Shown here: positions 16,351 through 25,814 of the stretch, piece by piece
How positions within the stretch are numbered: the stretch's first letter is position 1
Layout: each line of letters begins with the position of its first letter
From: Mucilaginibacter pallidiroseus
GTDB lineage: Bacteria; Bacteroidota; Bacteroidia; Sphingobacteriales; Sphingobacteriaceae
Assembly (NCBI RefSeq): GCF_007846085.1
Contig: NZ_VOEJ01000007.1
Span: 186,001 to 250,000, forward strand
Direction: 5' to 3'
Length of the DNA stretch: 64,000 nucleotides
Program-made: the position numbers and the translations under genes
Notes under the pieces: generated by a model
The model's database searches: none
What the model was told of the DNA's origin: nothing
Seen by the model: the letters and a program-made list of their open reading frames with translations, nothing else

Positions 16351-17358
16351 TCAACTCAATTTTTCTGCCAATTTGCGCATTTCAAATACCGGCGAACTTT
16401 TTTTATACAAAATGCTGTAAACGGCTTCGCAAATGGGCATTTCAACATTGTGCTGCTTGTTAACCTGGTGTAGGCAATTTACTGCATAGTAGCCTTCTGC
16501 AATCATATTCATCTCCAGTTGTGCACTTTTTACAGTATACCCCTTGCCTATCATGTTGCCAAAAGTGCGGTTACGGCTAAACTGCGAGTAGGCCGTAACA
16601 AGCAAATCGCCTAAGTAAGCCGACTCCTTAATATCACGATCTATAGGATGAACGGTATCAACAAAACGCTCAAGCTCTCGTATAGCGTTTGATATCAGTA
16701 CCGATTGGAAATTGTCGCCGTAGCCTACCCCATGGCAAATGCCGCTTGCAATGGCGTACACGTTTTTAAGCACGGCGCCATACTCGGTACCATAAATATC
16801 ATCAGATACAATGGTTTTAATATAACGTGTATTCAGCATCGCGGCGAACCGCGCAGCCAGGGCAGTATCAGGTGAGGCTATTGTCAGATAGGATAATTTT
16901 TCCAGAGCAACCTCTTCGGCATGGCAAGGGCCGCTTAACACCAGTATATGGCTGAATGGAATACCGTAATGTTGATTTAAAAACTCGCCTATAATAAGGT
17001 TTTCATCGGGTACAATACCTTTAATAGCCGATACAATATACTTGTCCTTAAGGTCATCAGCGGTTACGCCTTCAAGCGCCTCTTTCAAGAACGCGGCAGG
17101 GACATTTAGCAATAGAAAGTCACAAGCGCTTATTAAAGATTTTAAGTCAGTAGAAATATTTTGCGAGGGCACCTTGATCTCGACAGAGCTAAGGTAATTG
17201 GGGTTATGCCCAAATTTGTGGATATGTTCAACCGCCTGCTCGTTGCGCATCCACCAAAAAATCTCTTTATCGGTAGTGTTGTCAGCAAGCATTTTAACGT
17301 TAGCTGTGGCCCAGCTGCCACCACCAACAACGGTAATTTTGTTTCTTATGTTCGACAT
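16351..17358 (-). CDS. gpsA: NAD(P)H-dependent glycerol-3-phosphate dehydrogenase
   Basis: The start was placed at the ATG at 17358 because MSNIRNKITVVGGGSWATAN brings the Rossmann GxGxxA motif to the N-terminus. The nine extra residues of the longer frame are not conserved-looking. The 335-residue enzyme has VLSGPCHAEEVA and the catalytic-Lys region GAVLKNVYAIASGI near residues 190-205, plus FSRNRTFGNMIGKG. It makes sn-glycerol-3-phosphate from dihydroxyacetone phosphate for phospholipid synthesis in the cytoplasm. Length is normal. Confidence 0.93.
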   Translation of the reverse strand: MSNIRNKITVVGGGSWATANVKMLADNTTDKEIFWWMRNEQAVEHIHKFGHNPNYLSSVEIKVPSQNISTDLKSLISACDFLLLNVPAAFLKEALEGVTADDLKDKYIVSAIKGIVPDENLIIGEFLNQHYGIPFSHILVLSGPCHAEEVALEKLSYLTIASPDTALAARFAAMLNTRYIKTIVSDDIYGTEYGAVLKNVYAIASGICHGVGYGDNFQSVLISNAIRELERFVDTVHPIDRDIKESAYLGDLLVTAYSQFSRNRTFGNMIGKGYTVKSAQLEMNMIAEGYYAVNCLHQVNKQHNVEMPICEAVYSILYKKSSPVFEMRKLAEKLS

Positions 17359-17366
17359 TAATAATG

Positions 17367-17374
17367 TAAAGGTA
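17367..17374 (-). promoter_or_regulatory. Possible -7 box close to the gpsA start
   Basis: TACCTTTA on the minus strand is one base off TAnnTTTG and lies 8 bases before the gpsA ATG at 17358, implying a very short or absent leader. The -33 region has no clear TTTG. Confidence 0.3.
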
Positions 17375-17554
17375 CACCGGGCCAATTGGTTTGCCAGCGG
17401 CCGAACAAAGTAAGGAAATATATTTTACAGCCTAAAGTTAAATTGGCTACGCTTGCAACTGCCTATCTCACATTTGCTATTCGGGATGCCGTAAAGCAAA
17501 ACGAGGATAAGAAAATACATCCTTACCCTTGTTGCTGAATATTTATTGGTTAAA

Positions 17555-18895
17555 TTACTTTTTATCGTCGTTAGCAAACAGCTTGGCTTTGTCAACCTTT
17601 TCTACCTGCATGCCATCGTTAAGCGTTTTTGAAATTGCAGCAAACGGCGCCGATACCACTTCCTCGCCACCTTTAAGGCCGCTTAATATTTGTATATAAG
17701 TATCATCCTGTATACCGGTTTTAACTTCAACCTGTTTTACTTTACCGGCGCTGTAAACGTAAACGTACTCTTTAACCGGTGCTGCGCTGGCGGTAGCTTT
17801 TTTCTCGTCATCATTGTCGGCGGGCTTATCAGTAGTTTTCTTTTTCTCTTCGCGGGTAGTAACGGATTGTATTGGTACCGAAAGCGACTTTACATGATTG
17901 GTATTGATATCTACAGTAGCTGTCAAACCCGGACGAAACGGCGATGTGTTGGCAGATTCATTCTTCATCAAATCGGCGTATGATTTTGCATCGATACGAA
18001 CCTTCACGGTAAAGTTGGTAACCTGGTCGGCATTGGTACCTACTACATTGGCCGAGCTGCCTATCTCTATAACCTCGCCATCAAACTTTTTACCTAAAAA
18101 TGCATCAATCTCGATCTTGGCTTTATTGCCTACATTAATACGGTTAATATCGTTCTCGTTAACATCTACGTTAACATCAATTTTGCTCAGGTCAGATATC
18201 GTCATAATCTCGGTACCTGCAAATTGCTGTGTACCTAAAACACGCTCGCCCTGTTCAATAGAAAGCTTTGATACCACACCATCTACAGGTGCGTAAATAG
18301 TGGTTTTTGCCAGGTTATCCTGCGCCTCTTTAACAGAAGCCTGCGATTGTGCCAAGCCGTAATTGGATCCTACCACGTTTTGCTTAGAAGCCTCTAACGA
18401 TGCCTTTGCACTTTCATAATCGGCTTTTGCCTGCTCAAACTCGGCGGCAGTAAGCACCTTATTTTTATAAAGCTCGCTGCTGCGTTTGTATTTTGACGCC
18501 TGATTCTCGAAAGCGGCCTGGGCCTGTTTAAGCATTTGCGACGAGTTGCCAACGCTTGCCTTTTGGGTGTTGTATGATGCAACTGCACGCTCATAACCCG
18601 ACTTTAAGATATCCGGGCGGATACGGCAAAGCAACTGACCCTTTTTAACCACGTCACCTTCTTTAATAGGCAACTCAACCACCTCGCCAGATACCTCGGG
18701 GCTTATCTTCACTTCAACATGCGGTTTTATTTTGCCACTGGCAGATACCGTTTCGTTGATGTCGCGGGTTTCAGCTTTCTCAACTGCAACCTGCGTCAGT
18801 TTGGGTTTACCAATTATGCCTGCTGCCTTAAGCACCACCAATAGTACAATAATGGCACCAGCACTTATTAAAAGGTATTTTGTAGTTTTTCCCAT
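17555..18895 (-). CDS. HlyD/MacA-type periplasmic adaptor of an efflux system
   Basis: The 446-residue protein has an N-terminal membrane anchor (about 6-25). It then has a barrel-sandwich start (SASGKIKPHVEVKISPEVSG, residues 51-70), a coiled-coil hairpin rich in Ala, Lys, Glu and Gln (about 105-190), the second lipoyl half (TIYAPVDGVVSKLSIEQGE) and a beta-barrel domain. The C-terminal membrane-proximal domain carries a charged insertion (EEKKKTTDKPADNDDEKK). Such adaptors bridge an inner-membrane pump and a TolC channel. It is 35 bases downstream of the TolC gene. No MacB, RND or MFS pump gene is adjacent. Confidence 0.9.
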   Translation of the reverse strand: MGKTTKYLLISAGAIIVLLVVLKAAGIIGKPKLTQVAVEKAETRDINETVSASGKIKPHVEVKISPEVSGEVVELPIKEGDVVKKGQLLCRIRPDILKSGYERAVASYNTQKASVGNSSQMLKQAQAAFENQASKYKRSSELYKNKVLTAAEFEQAKADYESAKASLEASKQNVVGSNYGLAQSQASVKEAQDNLAKTTIYAPVDGVVSKLSIEQGERVLGTQQFAGTEIMTISDLSKIDVNVDVNENDINRINVGNKAKIEIDAFLGKKFDGEVIEIGSSANVVGTNADQVTNFTVKVRIDAKSYADLMKNESANTSPFRPGLTATVDINTNHVKSLSVPIQSVTTREEKKKTTDKPADNDDEKKATASAAPVKEYVYVYSAGKVKQVEVKTGIQDDTYIQILSGLKGGEEVVSAPFAAISKTLNDGMQVEKVDKAKLFANDDKK

Positions 18896-18930
18896 GATAG
18901 TATTATTTCAGGATTTTTTTGGTTTCGGGT

Positions 18931-20376
18931 TTATAGTTTAATAGGATTGCCAAGGTAGTAATCAATTATTTTACTTCTGAAAACCACTTCATATTGCGCC
19001 TGGATCATATCAAATTGCGACTTATTTAAGTTGGTTAATGAAGTATTATAATCGAGCGAGTTTACCAGGCCCACATTATAGCGTTGTTGTATCACGTTAA
19101 AAGCTTCCTTATTTGCCTGGTAGGTTTGCTTGGCGCTTTGGAATTTTTTATCGGCAGCCTGCACGTCCCATACAGCCTGGTAAATTACTTTACCCAATGT
19201 AGTGCGTGCCAGCTGGGCAGTTGTCTCGGCCTGCTCGTTCAAAATCTTGGCTTTGCGCACATTGGTGCGGGTACTAAAACGGTTGAATATAGGTATCTGC
19301 AAACTTATCCCTACCGATTGGTTGAAGTTGTCGCCAATTTGTTTAGAGAAAGGATAGTTCAAATAAATAGGGTCAACACCCGGTGAAGTAATGGGCGTTG
19401 CCATGTTGCCGTTAACAAAGCCCAACGTATCTATCCGGCCGTTTGGCCTTGCCCCACCCACTTGTTTACGTGCATCAGAGTAATTACTACCTATCTGCCC
19501 AAACAATACAATGCTTGGGTAATAACCGCCGCGGGCAATTTTGATATTTTGCGCGGTTACTTTTTCGCGGGCTTCGGCAAGGGCTACATCAGGGTTAACA
19601 GCCATCGAGGTTTTTAAAACCACCTCCGGGTCAAACATAGTGCTTACGTTTTGCAGCTTGGTGAGATCCGGCTTCTCTACCGCTATAGGCGTAGAGGGAG
19701 GCATCTCCATGTATTGCTTCAATGTGATAAGCGATAGCTCCAATTGGTTTTGTGCCGTAGTTATATTTAAATCGGCGGTTGAGCCCTGTGCTTTGGCCTG
19801 CGACAGGTCGGCAAGGGTTTGCTGGCCGGCATCAAAGTTTTTCTGCGCCCTGTCTAACGTTATTTTAGCAATCTCAATTTGTTGTTTGGCTGCGGTAACC
19901 AAATCCTGGTTGGTTAAAATGTCCAGGTAAGTTGTTACAACGTTAAGTATCAAATCATTTTTAACCTTGGCCGTATTACTGCGGTCGGCATCCAGTTGAA
20001 GTTTGTTTGCAATTACCTGGTTACGCAATTGCCCGCCCTGAAATAAGGTTACCTGTGTAGTAAGGTTACCATTTAAGGCAAAAATACGCTGATTGGTAAA
20101 TTGGTTGGTAGATGGGTCGATATTACGGCCGAAGTTGAATGAGCCCTGCGGGTTGGCCGTTAGGTTTGGAAGCTGGTTATACCTTGCCTGTTTTACATCC
20201 TCGGTGGTAAGGGCCTCATTAAACTGAGCCTGTTTTATATTTAAATTCCGCTCGAGTGTAAGGTCGATAGCGCGTTGCAATGTAATAACCTCCTGCGCAT
20301 TGGCTTTTATTGAAAATATAAAAAGCAATGTGAGGCAGGCAGTTGTTATTTTTGCGACAGGTAATTGTAATTTCAT
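18931..20376 (-). CDS. TolC family outer-membrane efflux channel
   Basis: The 481-residue protein has a signal peptide ending IKANAQE. Two OEP repeats follow, with the characteristic long helices (LQRAIDLTLERNLNIKQAQF near 33-52 and later LALAEAREK-type segments), each followed by short barrel strands. The C-terminus reads FRSKIIDYYLGNPIKL. TolC trimers form a tunnel from periplasm to outside. It is the first gene of a two-gene operon with the MacA-type adaptor and diverges from the polysaccharide deacetylase. Confidence 0.92.
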   Translation of the reverse strand: MKLQLPVAKITTACLTLLFIFSIKANAQEVITLQRAIDLTLERNLNIKQAQFNEALTTEDVKQARYNQLPNLTANPQGSFNFGRNIDPSTNQFTNQRIFALNGNLTTQVTLFQGGQLRNQVIANKLQLDADRSNTAKVKNDLILNVVTTYLDILTNQDLVTAAKQQIEIAKITLDRAQKNFDAGQQTLADLSQAKAQGSTADLNITTAQNQLELSLITLKQYMEMPPSTPIAVEKPDLTKLQNVSTMFDPEVVLKTSMAVNPDVALAEAREKVTAQNIKIARGGYYPSIVLFGQIGSNYSDARKQVGGARPNGRIDTLGFVNGNMATPITSPGVDPIYLNYPFSKQIGDNFNQSVGISLQIPIFNRFSTRTNVRKAKILNEQAETTAQLARTTLGKVIYQAVWDVQAADKKFQSAKQTYQANKEAFNVIQQRYNVGLVNSLDYNTSLTNLNKSQFDMIQAQYEVVFRSKIIDYYLGNPIKL

Positions 20377-20450
20377 ATAGTTTAAAATGTAATTATCGGG
20401 TAATTACTTAGTGCACCTAATGCTTTGTTTTATTCACTATTAAAATTGAA

Positions 20451-21068
20451 ATGTACCTGGTAAAAACACCTTGGCTGCTTAAAAAGCTTTATCCGCAACT
20501 GATATGGAGTGCCCGGCGCGATACAAATACAATTTTTTTGACGTTTGACGATGGGCCTATACCCATTGTTACACCCTTCGTATTAAATACTTTAAAAAAG
20601 TATAATGCAAAGGCAACCTTTTTTTGCATTGGCGATAATATAGCAAAGCACTCGCAAATATTTGAAAGCCTTAAAGCCGATGGCCACGCCATTGGCAACC
20701 ATACTTATAACCACCTAAAGGGATGGGATACCGATAGCCGTGTTTATCTGGATAACTACTTAAAAGCCGATCAGTTGCTTAATGCGCCTTTGTTTCGCCC
20801 ACCTTATGGCCGTATAAAACGCGAGCAAATCAAGTTGCTTAAAAGCGCCCGGCCGGATATCAAAATCATTATGTGGGATGTTTTAAGCGGCGATTTTGAT
20901 ATCAACCTGAAACCGGAGAATTGCCTCAAAAATGTATTGAAGCACACAAAACCCGGGGCCATTATTGTATTCCACGATAGCCAAAAAGCCTTTGAGCGGT
21001 TAGCGTATGTTTTGCCTCGCGCCCTGGAGCACTGGAGTAAATTAGGTTACAACTTCGGGTTGCTATAG
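20451..21068 (+). CDS. Polysaccharide deacetylase family protein (NodB homology domain)
   Basis: The 205-residue protein is essentially one NodB domain: IFLTFDDGPIPIVTPFVL with the metal and catalytic Asp pair, ATFFCIGDNI, the HxxxH metal motif in HAIGNHTYNH and FRPPYGRIK. It also has MWDVLSGDFD and the late IIVFHDS motif with the catalytic His. The family de-N-acetylates chitooligosaccharide-like or peptidoglycan substrates. No signal peptide is evident, so location is uncertain. It is transcribed alone, divergently from the efflux operon. Confidence 0.88.
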   Translation: MYLVKTPWLLKKLYPQLIWSARRDTNTIFLTFDDGPIPIVTPFVLNTLKKYNAKATFFCIGDNIAKHSQIFESLKADGHAIGNHTYNHLKGWDTDSRVYLDNYLKADQLLNAPLFRPPYGRIKREQIKLLKSARPDIKIIMWDVLSGDFDINLKPENCLKNVLKHTKPGAIIVFHDSQKAFERLAYVLPRALEHWSKLGYNFGLL

Positions 21069-21171
21069 CAAATAAGCTGTTCTTTTCATTCCGTAAATTA
21101 TCATTGCAACTTTTTTAGTGTACGTATGTTAATAGGTTATCCCCCACCGTATTTACCTAAAAATTCTTTTT

Positions 21172-22281
21172 ATGAAAAAATGGCTATTTTGTTTAGCAGC
21201 GGTAAGCCTGTTTCTTTTCAGCGCCTGCAAAAAAGATAATGCGACAGATAACGGCGGGGACGAGCCTGCTGCTGACGTAAAACTAACTGACGCGGTACTT
21301 GCACAGGGGCTTTCATTTCCCTGGGAAATTTTATACGGCCCCGACAACATGCTTTGGATAACCGAGCGCAGCGGGAAGATAAGCCGGGTTAACCCATCAA
21401 CAGGTGCCGTGATGCCGGTGATCACGCTAAGCGATGTAGTATCTCAGGGTGAAGGCGGCCTGTTGGGGATGGTATTGCACCCTGATTTTGCAACCACACC
21501 CGAGGTATTTGTAGCTTACAACTACAATAAAAGCGGCGTTTACACCAAAAAGGTAGTAAAGTTTACATACAACGGCAGCACCTTGGTCAACCCTGTTGTG
21601 CTGATTGACAACATACCTGCGGCATCTACCCATAACGGTACGCGGCTGGCCATATCGCCCGATAAAAAATTATTCATTACCAGCGGCGATGCTGCTACAG
21701 CCTCACGCGCGCAGGATCAAAACAATACCGCGGGCAAAATACAACGCATTAACCTTGATGGCACCATACCTGCAGATAACCCTAACCAGGGTAGCTCGTT
21801 ATGGAGCTATGGTCACCGCAACCCCCAGGGCCTTGTATTTGTTGGCGATAAGTTATACAGCTCGGAACATGGCAATACCACCGATGATGAGGTAAACATT
21901 ATTTTAAAGGGCCGCAACTATGGCTGGCCAAATGTTGAGGGCCTTTGCAGCACAGGCAGCGAACCCGGTTTTTGCAATATAAACAACGTAGTAGAGCCCA
22001 TTTTTGCCTGGACGCCAACCATCGCACCATCGGGCGTTGATTATTACAACAGCGATGCTATCCCGCAATGGAAGAACTCCTTGTTATTGGCTGTGCTGAA
22101 AGATTCTGAGCTACTGCAATTAAAGCTTAATGCTGCGGGCGATAAGGTGGAAGTGGTAAACACCTTTTATAAAAGCGCATACGGGCGCATGCGCGACGTG
22201 GCTGTTTCCCCTGCAGGCGAAGTTTTTATTATTACCAGTAATGGTAATAACGATAAGATTATAAAGGTGGCGAAGGAATAA
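21172..22281 (+). CDS. PQQ-dependent sugar dehydrogenase lipoprotein (soluble aldose dehydrogenase type)
   Basis: The 369-residue protein has a lipoprotein signal (LFSACKKDN, Cys near residue 19). The beta-propeller of soluble glucose/aldose sugar dehydrogenases follows: LSFPWEILYGPDNMLWITER near residues 48-67, QGEGGLLGMVLHPDF, STHNGTRLAISPD, and YGHRNPQGLVF with the catalytic-His-type blade. These are more canonical than in the other family member at 231-1544. It would oxidise aldoses on the cell envelope with PQQ. A REP-like palindrome starts 4 bases after the stop codon. Confidence 0.88.
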   Translation: MKKWLFCLAAVSLFLFSACKKDNATDNGGDEPAADVKLTDAVLAQGLSFPWEILYGPDNMLWITERSGKISRVNPSTGAVMPVITLSDVVSQGEGGLLGMVLHPDFATTPEVFVAYNYNKSGVYTKKVVKFTYNGSTLVNPVVLIDNIPAASTHNGTRLAISPDKKLFITSGDAATASRAQDQNNTAGKIQRINLDGTIPADNPNQGSSLWSYGHRNPQGLVFVGDKLYSSEHGNTTDDEVNIILKGRNYGWPNVEGLCSTGSEPGFCNINNVVEPIFAWTPTIAPSGVDYYNSDAIPQWKNSLLLAVLKDSELLQLKLNAAGDKVEVVNTFYKSAYGRMRDVAVSPAGEVFIITSNGNNDKIIKVAKE

Positions 22282-22284
22282 TTG

Positions 22285-22356
22285 CTCCCTGGCCCCCTGA
22301 AGGGGGAACAGAATAGACTTAATAAATTCATTCCCCCTTTAGGGGGTTAGGGGGCG
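22285..22356. repeat. Intergenic copy of the REP-like palindromic element
   Basis: The left arm (core CCCCCTGAAGGGGGAA, 22293-22308) and right arm (TTCCCCCTTTAGGGGG then TTAGGGGG, 22331-22354) are inverted, separated by 22 bases. The layout matches the copy inside truA. The element directly follows the sugar dehydrogenase stop codon and may act as its 3' hairpin. Confidence 0.85.
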
Positions 22357-22490
22357 CACCTATTTAGAACCTATCCAAATAACAATTGCACAACACGCTG
22401 ACTGTGAATAATTGTTATATTTTGTAAATTCGCGGCGGTAGCCTTAAATGGGTTGCAACATCTTTTTACTACACCAAAAAATCAAACAAT

Positions 22491-24758
22491 ATGGCTTTTG
22501 ATTTAGATATGATCAAAAAGGTTTATGATCGCTATAACACCCGCGTTGATGCGGCCCGTAAAGCGACCGGTAAATCTCTTACTTTAACTGAGAAAATTTT
22601 ATATGCACACCTTACCGAAGGTGATGCTAAACGTGCTTTTGAGCGTGGTACCGACTACGTTGACTTTGCACCAGACCGCGTTGCCATGCAGGATGCCACA
22701 GCGCAGATGGCTTTATTGCAGTTTATGCAGGCAGGCCGTCCGCAAGTTGCTGTACCGTCTACCGTGCATTGCGATCACCTTATACAGGCTAAAGTTGGCG
22801 CTGATACCGACTTAAACACAGCTGTTGACATTAACCGCGAAGTTTATGATTTCCTTTCATCTGTATCTGATAAATACGGTATCGGTTTCTGGAAAGCCGG
22901 CGCAGGTATTATACACCAGGTAGTGTTGGAAAACTATGCTTTCCCGGGTGGTATGATGATTGGTACCGACTCACACACACCTAACGCAGGTGGTTTGGGT
23001 ATGGTTGCTATTGGTGTTGGTGGTGCTGATGCCTGCGACGTTATGGCAGGTTTACCATGGGAGCTAAAATTCCCTAAATTATTGGGTGTTAAATTAACCG
23101 GAAAACTATCTGGCTGGACTTCAGCTAAAGACGTTATATTACGTGTTGCAGGTATCCTCACCGTAAAAGGTGGTACCGGCTTTATTGTTGAATACTTTGG
23201 CGAAGGTGCCCGTTCACTTTCTGCTACAGGTAAAGCAACAATTTGTAACATGGGTGCCGAGATTGGTGCAACTACGTCAATTTTTGGTTATGATGAAAAA
23301 GCAGCCACTTACCTGCGCGGTACAAAACGCGAAGAAATTGCTGACATGGCTGATGCTATTGCACAGCACTTAACCGGCGACGAGGAAGTTTACGCTAACC
23401 CTGAGCAGTATTTTGACCAGGTTATTGAAATCAACCTGGACGAACTTGAGCCGCACATTAACGGCCCGTTCACACCGGATTTGGCTTGGCCTATCTCTAA
23501 ATTTGCTACAGCCGTAAAAGAAAATAACTGGCCTACTGCATTAGAAGTTGGTTTGATTGGTTCATGTACCAACTCATCTTACGAAGATATTACCCGCTCT
23601 GCATCTATCGCACAGCAGGCAATTGATAAAAACCTGAAAACAAAAGCAGAGTTTACCATCACTCCGGGTTCGGAGCAGGTGCGTTACACTGTTGAGCGCG
23701 ATGGTTACTTAGGTACTTTTGAAAGCATGGGCGGCGTTGTTTTGGCTAATGCCTGCGGCCCTTGTATTGGCCAGTGGGCCCGTCATACAGACGATCCTAC
23801 CCGCAAAAACTCTATCATCACATCGTTTAACCGCAACTTTGCTAAACGCCAGGATGGGAACCCAAATACACACGCATTTGTGGCTTCTCCTGAAATTGTT
23901 ACTGCATTTGCTATTGCAGGCGATTTAACCTTTAACCCGTTAACAGATACCCTTACCAACAACAATGGCGAGCAGGTTAAATTTGACGAGCCACAAGGTT
24001 TGGAAATGCCTATTAAAGGTTACGCTGTTGAAGATGCAGGTTATCAGGCACCAGCCGAAGACGGCAGCGGTGTACAGGTAATTGTAAGCCCTACATCGGC
24101 ACGTTTGCAGTTGCTTGAGCCGTTTAAGGCTTGGGAAGGCACTGATATTACCGGCCTTAAATTGCTTATAAAAGCTAAAGGTAAATGTACTACTGACCAC
24201 ATCTCGATGGCAGGCCCTTGGTTGAAGTTCCGTGGTCACCTGGATAACATATCAAACAATATGTTAATTGGTGCCATTAACTACTTTAACCTGAATGCCG
24301 ATAGCGTTAAAAATCAGCTTACCGGCGAGTACGGCCCTGTGCCTGCTACCCAGCGCGATTACAAAGCAAATGGCATTGGTTCAATTGTAGTGGGCGACGA
24401 AAATTATGGCGAAGGTTCATCACGTGAGCACGCAGCTATGGAGCCTCGTCACTTAGGCGTACGTGCTATACTGGTAAAATCTTTTGCCCGTATTCACGAA
24501 ACCAACCTTAAAAAACAAGGTATGTTGGCTATTACCTTTGCCGATAATGCCGATTACGATAAAATACAGGAAGACGATGTTATAGACATTACCGGTTTAA
24601 CTGAATTTGCCCCGGGCAAACAGCTAACCGTTGTGTTACACCATGCCGACGGAACAACAGATTCGTTCCAGGTAAACCACACTTACAACGCGCAGCAAAT
24701 TGAGTGGTTTAAAGCAGGTGGTGCATTAAACATCATTCGTAAGCAAATGGCTAACTAA
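22491..24758 (+). CDS. acn: Aconitate hydratase
   Basis: The 755-residue enzyme has the 4Fe-4S ligand cysteines in [10 protein letters not shown] and [10 protein letters not shown]. It also carries the domain 1 motif [13 protein letters not shown], the [14 protein letters not shown] motif and the swivel-domain active-site serine loop [17 protein letters not shown]. The type resembles mitochondrial aconitase, as usual in Bacteroidota. It interconverts citrate and isocitrate in the TCA cycle. Codons are strongly biased to GGT, GTT, GCT and CGT compared with neighbours, consistent with high expression. It is monocistronic with a good terminator downstream. Confidence 0.95.
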   Translation: MAFDLDMIKKVYDRYNTRVDAARKATGKSLTLTEKILYAHLTEGDAKRAFERGTDYVDFAPDRVAMQDATAQMALLQFMQAGRPQVAVPSTVHCDHLIQAKVGADTDLNTAVDINREVYDFLSSVSDKYGIGFWKAGAGIIHQVVLENYAFPGGMMIGTDSHTPNAGGLGMVAIGVGGADACDVMAGLPWELKFPKLLGVKLTGKLSGWTSAKDVILRVAGILTVKGGTGFIVEYFGEGARSLSATGKATICNMGAEIGATTSIFGYDEKAATYLRGTKREEIADMADAIAQHLTGDEEVYANPEQYFDQVIEINLDELEPHINGPFTPDLAWPISKFATAVKENNWPTALEVGLIGSCTNSSYEDITRSASIAQQAIDKNLKTKAEFTITPGSEQVRYTVERDGYLGTFESMGGVVLANACGPCIGQWARHTDDPTRKNSIITSFNRNFAKRQDGNPNTHAFVASPEIVTAFAIAGDLTFNPLTDTLTNNNGEQVKFDEPQGLEMPIKGYAVEDAGYQAPAEDGSGVQVIVSPTSARLQLLEPFKAWEGTDITGLKLLIKAKGKCTTDHISMAGPWLKFRGHLDNISNNMLIGAINYFNLNADSVKNQLTGEYGPVPATQRDYKANGIGSIVVGDENYGEGSSREHAAMEPRHLGVRAILVKSFARIHETNLKKQGMLAITFADNADYDKIQEDDVIDITGLTEFAPGKQLTVVLHHADGTTDSFQVNHTYNAQQIEWFKAGGALNIIRKQMAN

Positions 24759-24786
24759 TAAGTTAAAAGTCAAAACTAAAAATTCA

Positions 24787-24816
24787 AAAGCCTTCCCAAT
24801 TGGGGAGGCTTTTTTG
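24787..24816 (+). terminator. Intrinsic terminator after aconitase
   Basis: AAGCCTTCCC and GGGGAGGCTT form a stem around an AATT loop, followed by TTTT. Confidence 0.85.
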
Positions 24817-24873
24817 TGCGCTGATGTTTGCTGATAGCAGTGCTCTGCCACGCGCGAAATCGTCGGGGAATAT

Positions 24874-24881
24874 TATCTTTA
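24874..24881 (+). promoter_or_regulatory. -7 box TATCTTTA immediately before the AraC GTG start
   Basis: TATCTTTA is one base off TAnnTTTG and ends 4 bases before the GTG at 24886. It has the same geometry as at truA and implies a leaderless transcript. No clear -33 element is seen. Confidence 0.4.
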
Positions 24882-24885
24882 CGCT

Positions 24886-25737
24886 GTGAGTTTTGAGCCT
24901 ATCCCCTTTACGCCTAAAAGCCCGGAGCTACAAAAGCATATCAGCTATTTTTATTTTTTAAGTACTGACGATAACTTTGATACCAGCTATTATGCTTTCC
25001 CGCATGTAAATACGGTTTTAAACATTCACCAGCGGGCAAATTTCGAAATTAAAGATTACTACACCCGCGTTTATGGAGATACACAAACCCGTTACGCTGC
25101 CTGCGTTCAGGGCATTCGCGAGTACCCACTACTCGCACATCTGCATGGCCGGCTCAATAAAGTAACTATACTATTCAGGCCACTTGGCATTAATCAATTT
25201 GGTATAGAAAACTTTGGTGCTAAATACGGCCAGCCCAGCATGGTATTCAACTCATGGGATACAAATCCGCTATATCATGACTTCCTCGCAGCCTTTTATA
25301 ATACTGAGAGCATCACCTCGCGCTGTGAGATATTGGAAACTTTTCTACTCAAAATATATCAACCAATAGCCGCACATACTGCATTGTTTAAAGCCATAGA
25401 GATGTTAAATGATGTGGAAAATGATATATCTGTAGATGAGATAAGTACTGAGCTTGGATACAACATCCGCACATTTAACCGCGTATTTAAGAAAGCATTA
25501 GGTGTGTCGCCGGTGGCCTACCGTAAGGTTGCAAGATTTAGGCACTCGCTACAGAATAGGATGCTAAGCGCCAGCCTTAAAAAGCTTACAGATATTGCCT
25601 ATCAAAGCAACTATTACGACCAGGCCTACTTCAACAAAATATACCGCAGCCTGACAGGAACAAATCCGCAACGATTTTTTGATAAGATTGACAGCTTTGC
25701 AGATGACCGGCTGATATTTGAGTTCATGACCAGGTAA
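24886..25737 (+). CDS. AraC family transcriptional regulator
   Basis: The 283-residue protein has an N-terminal ligand-type domain (about 1-150, of the kind annotated DUF6597 in Bacteroidota). A C-terminal AraC double helix-turn-helix follows (about 175-270): ISVDEISTELGYNIRTFNRV, then ALGVSPVAYRKVARF and DIAYQSNYYDQAYFNKIYR. The start codon is GTG; no better Met is available before residue 100. The target and effector are unknown. It stands alone between aconitase and the DUF6624-TonB gene, which could be a target (speculation). Confidence 0.88.
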   Translation: MSFEPIPFTPKSPELQKHISYFYFLSTDDNFDTSYYAFPHVNTVLNIHQRANFEIKDYYTRVYGDTQTRYAACVQGIREYPLLAHLHGRLNKVTILFRPLGINQFGIENFGAKYGQPSMVFNSWDTNPLYHDFLAAFYNTESITSRCEILETFLLKIYQPIAAHTALFKAIEMLNDVENDISVDEISTELGYNIRTFNRVFKKALGVSPVAYRKVARFRHSLQNRMLSASLKKLTDIAYQSNYYDQAYFNKIYRSLTGTNPQRFFDKIDSFADDRLIFEFMTR

Positions 25738-25814
25738 TTAATTAGGTGCAGCTGTCCGAAAAATACAATCAAACGTAGTTAACATGCCGTTTCTTTGTTA
25801 TATAAAACAACCAT

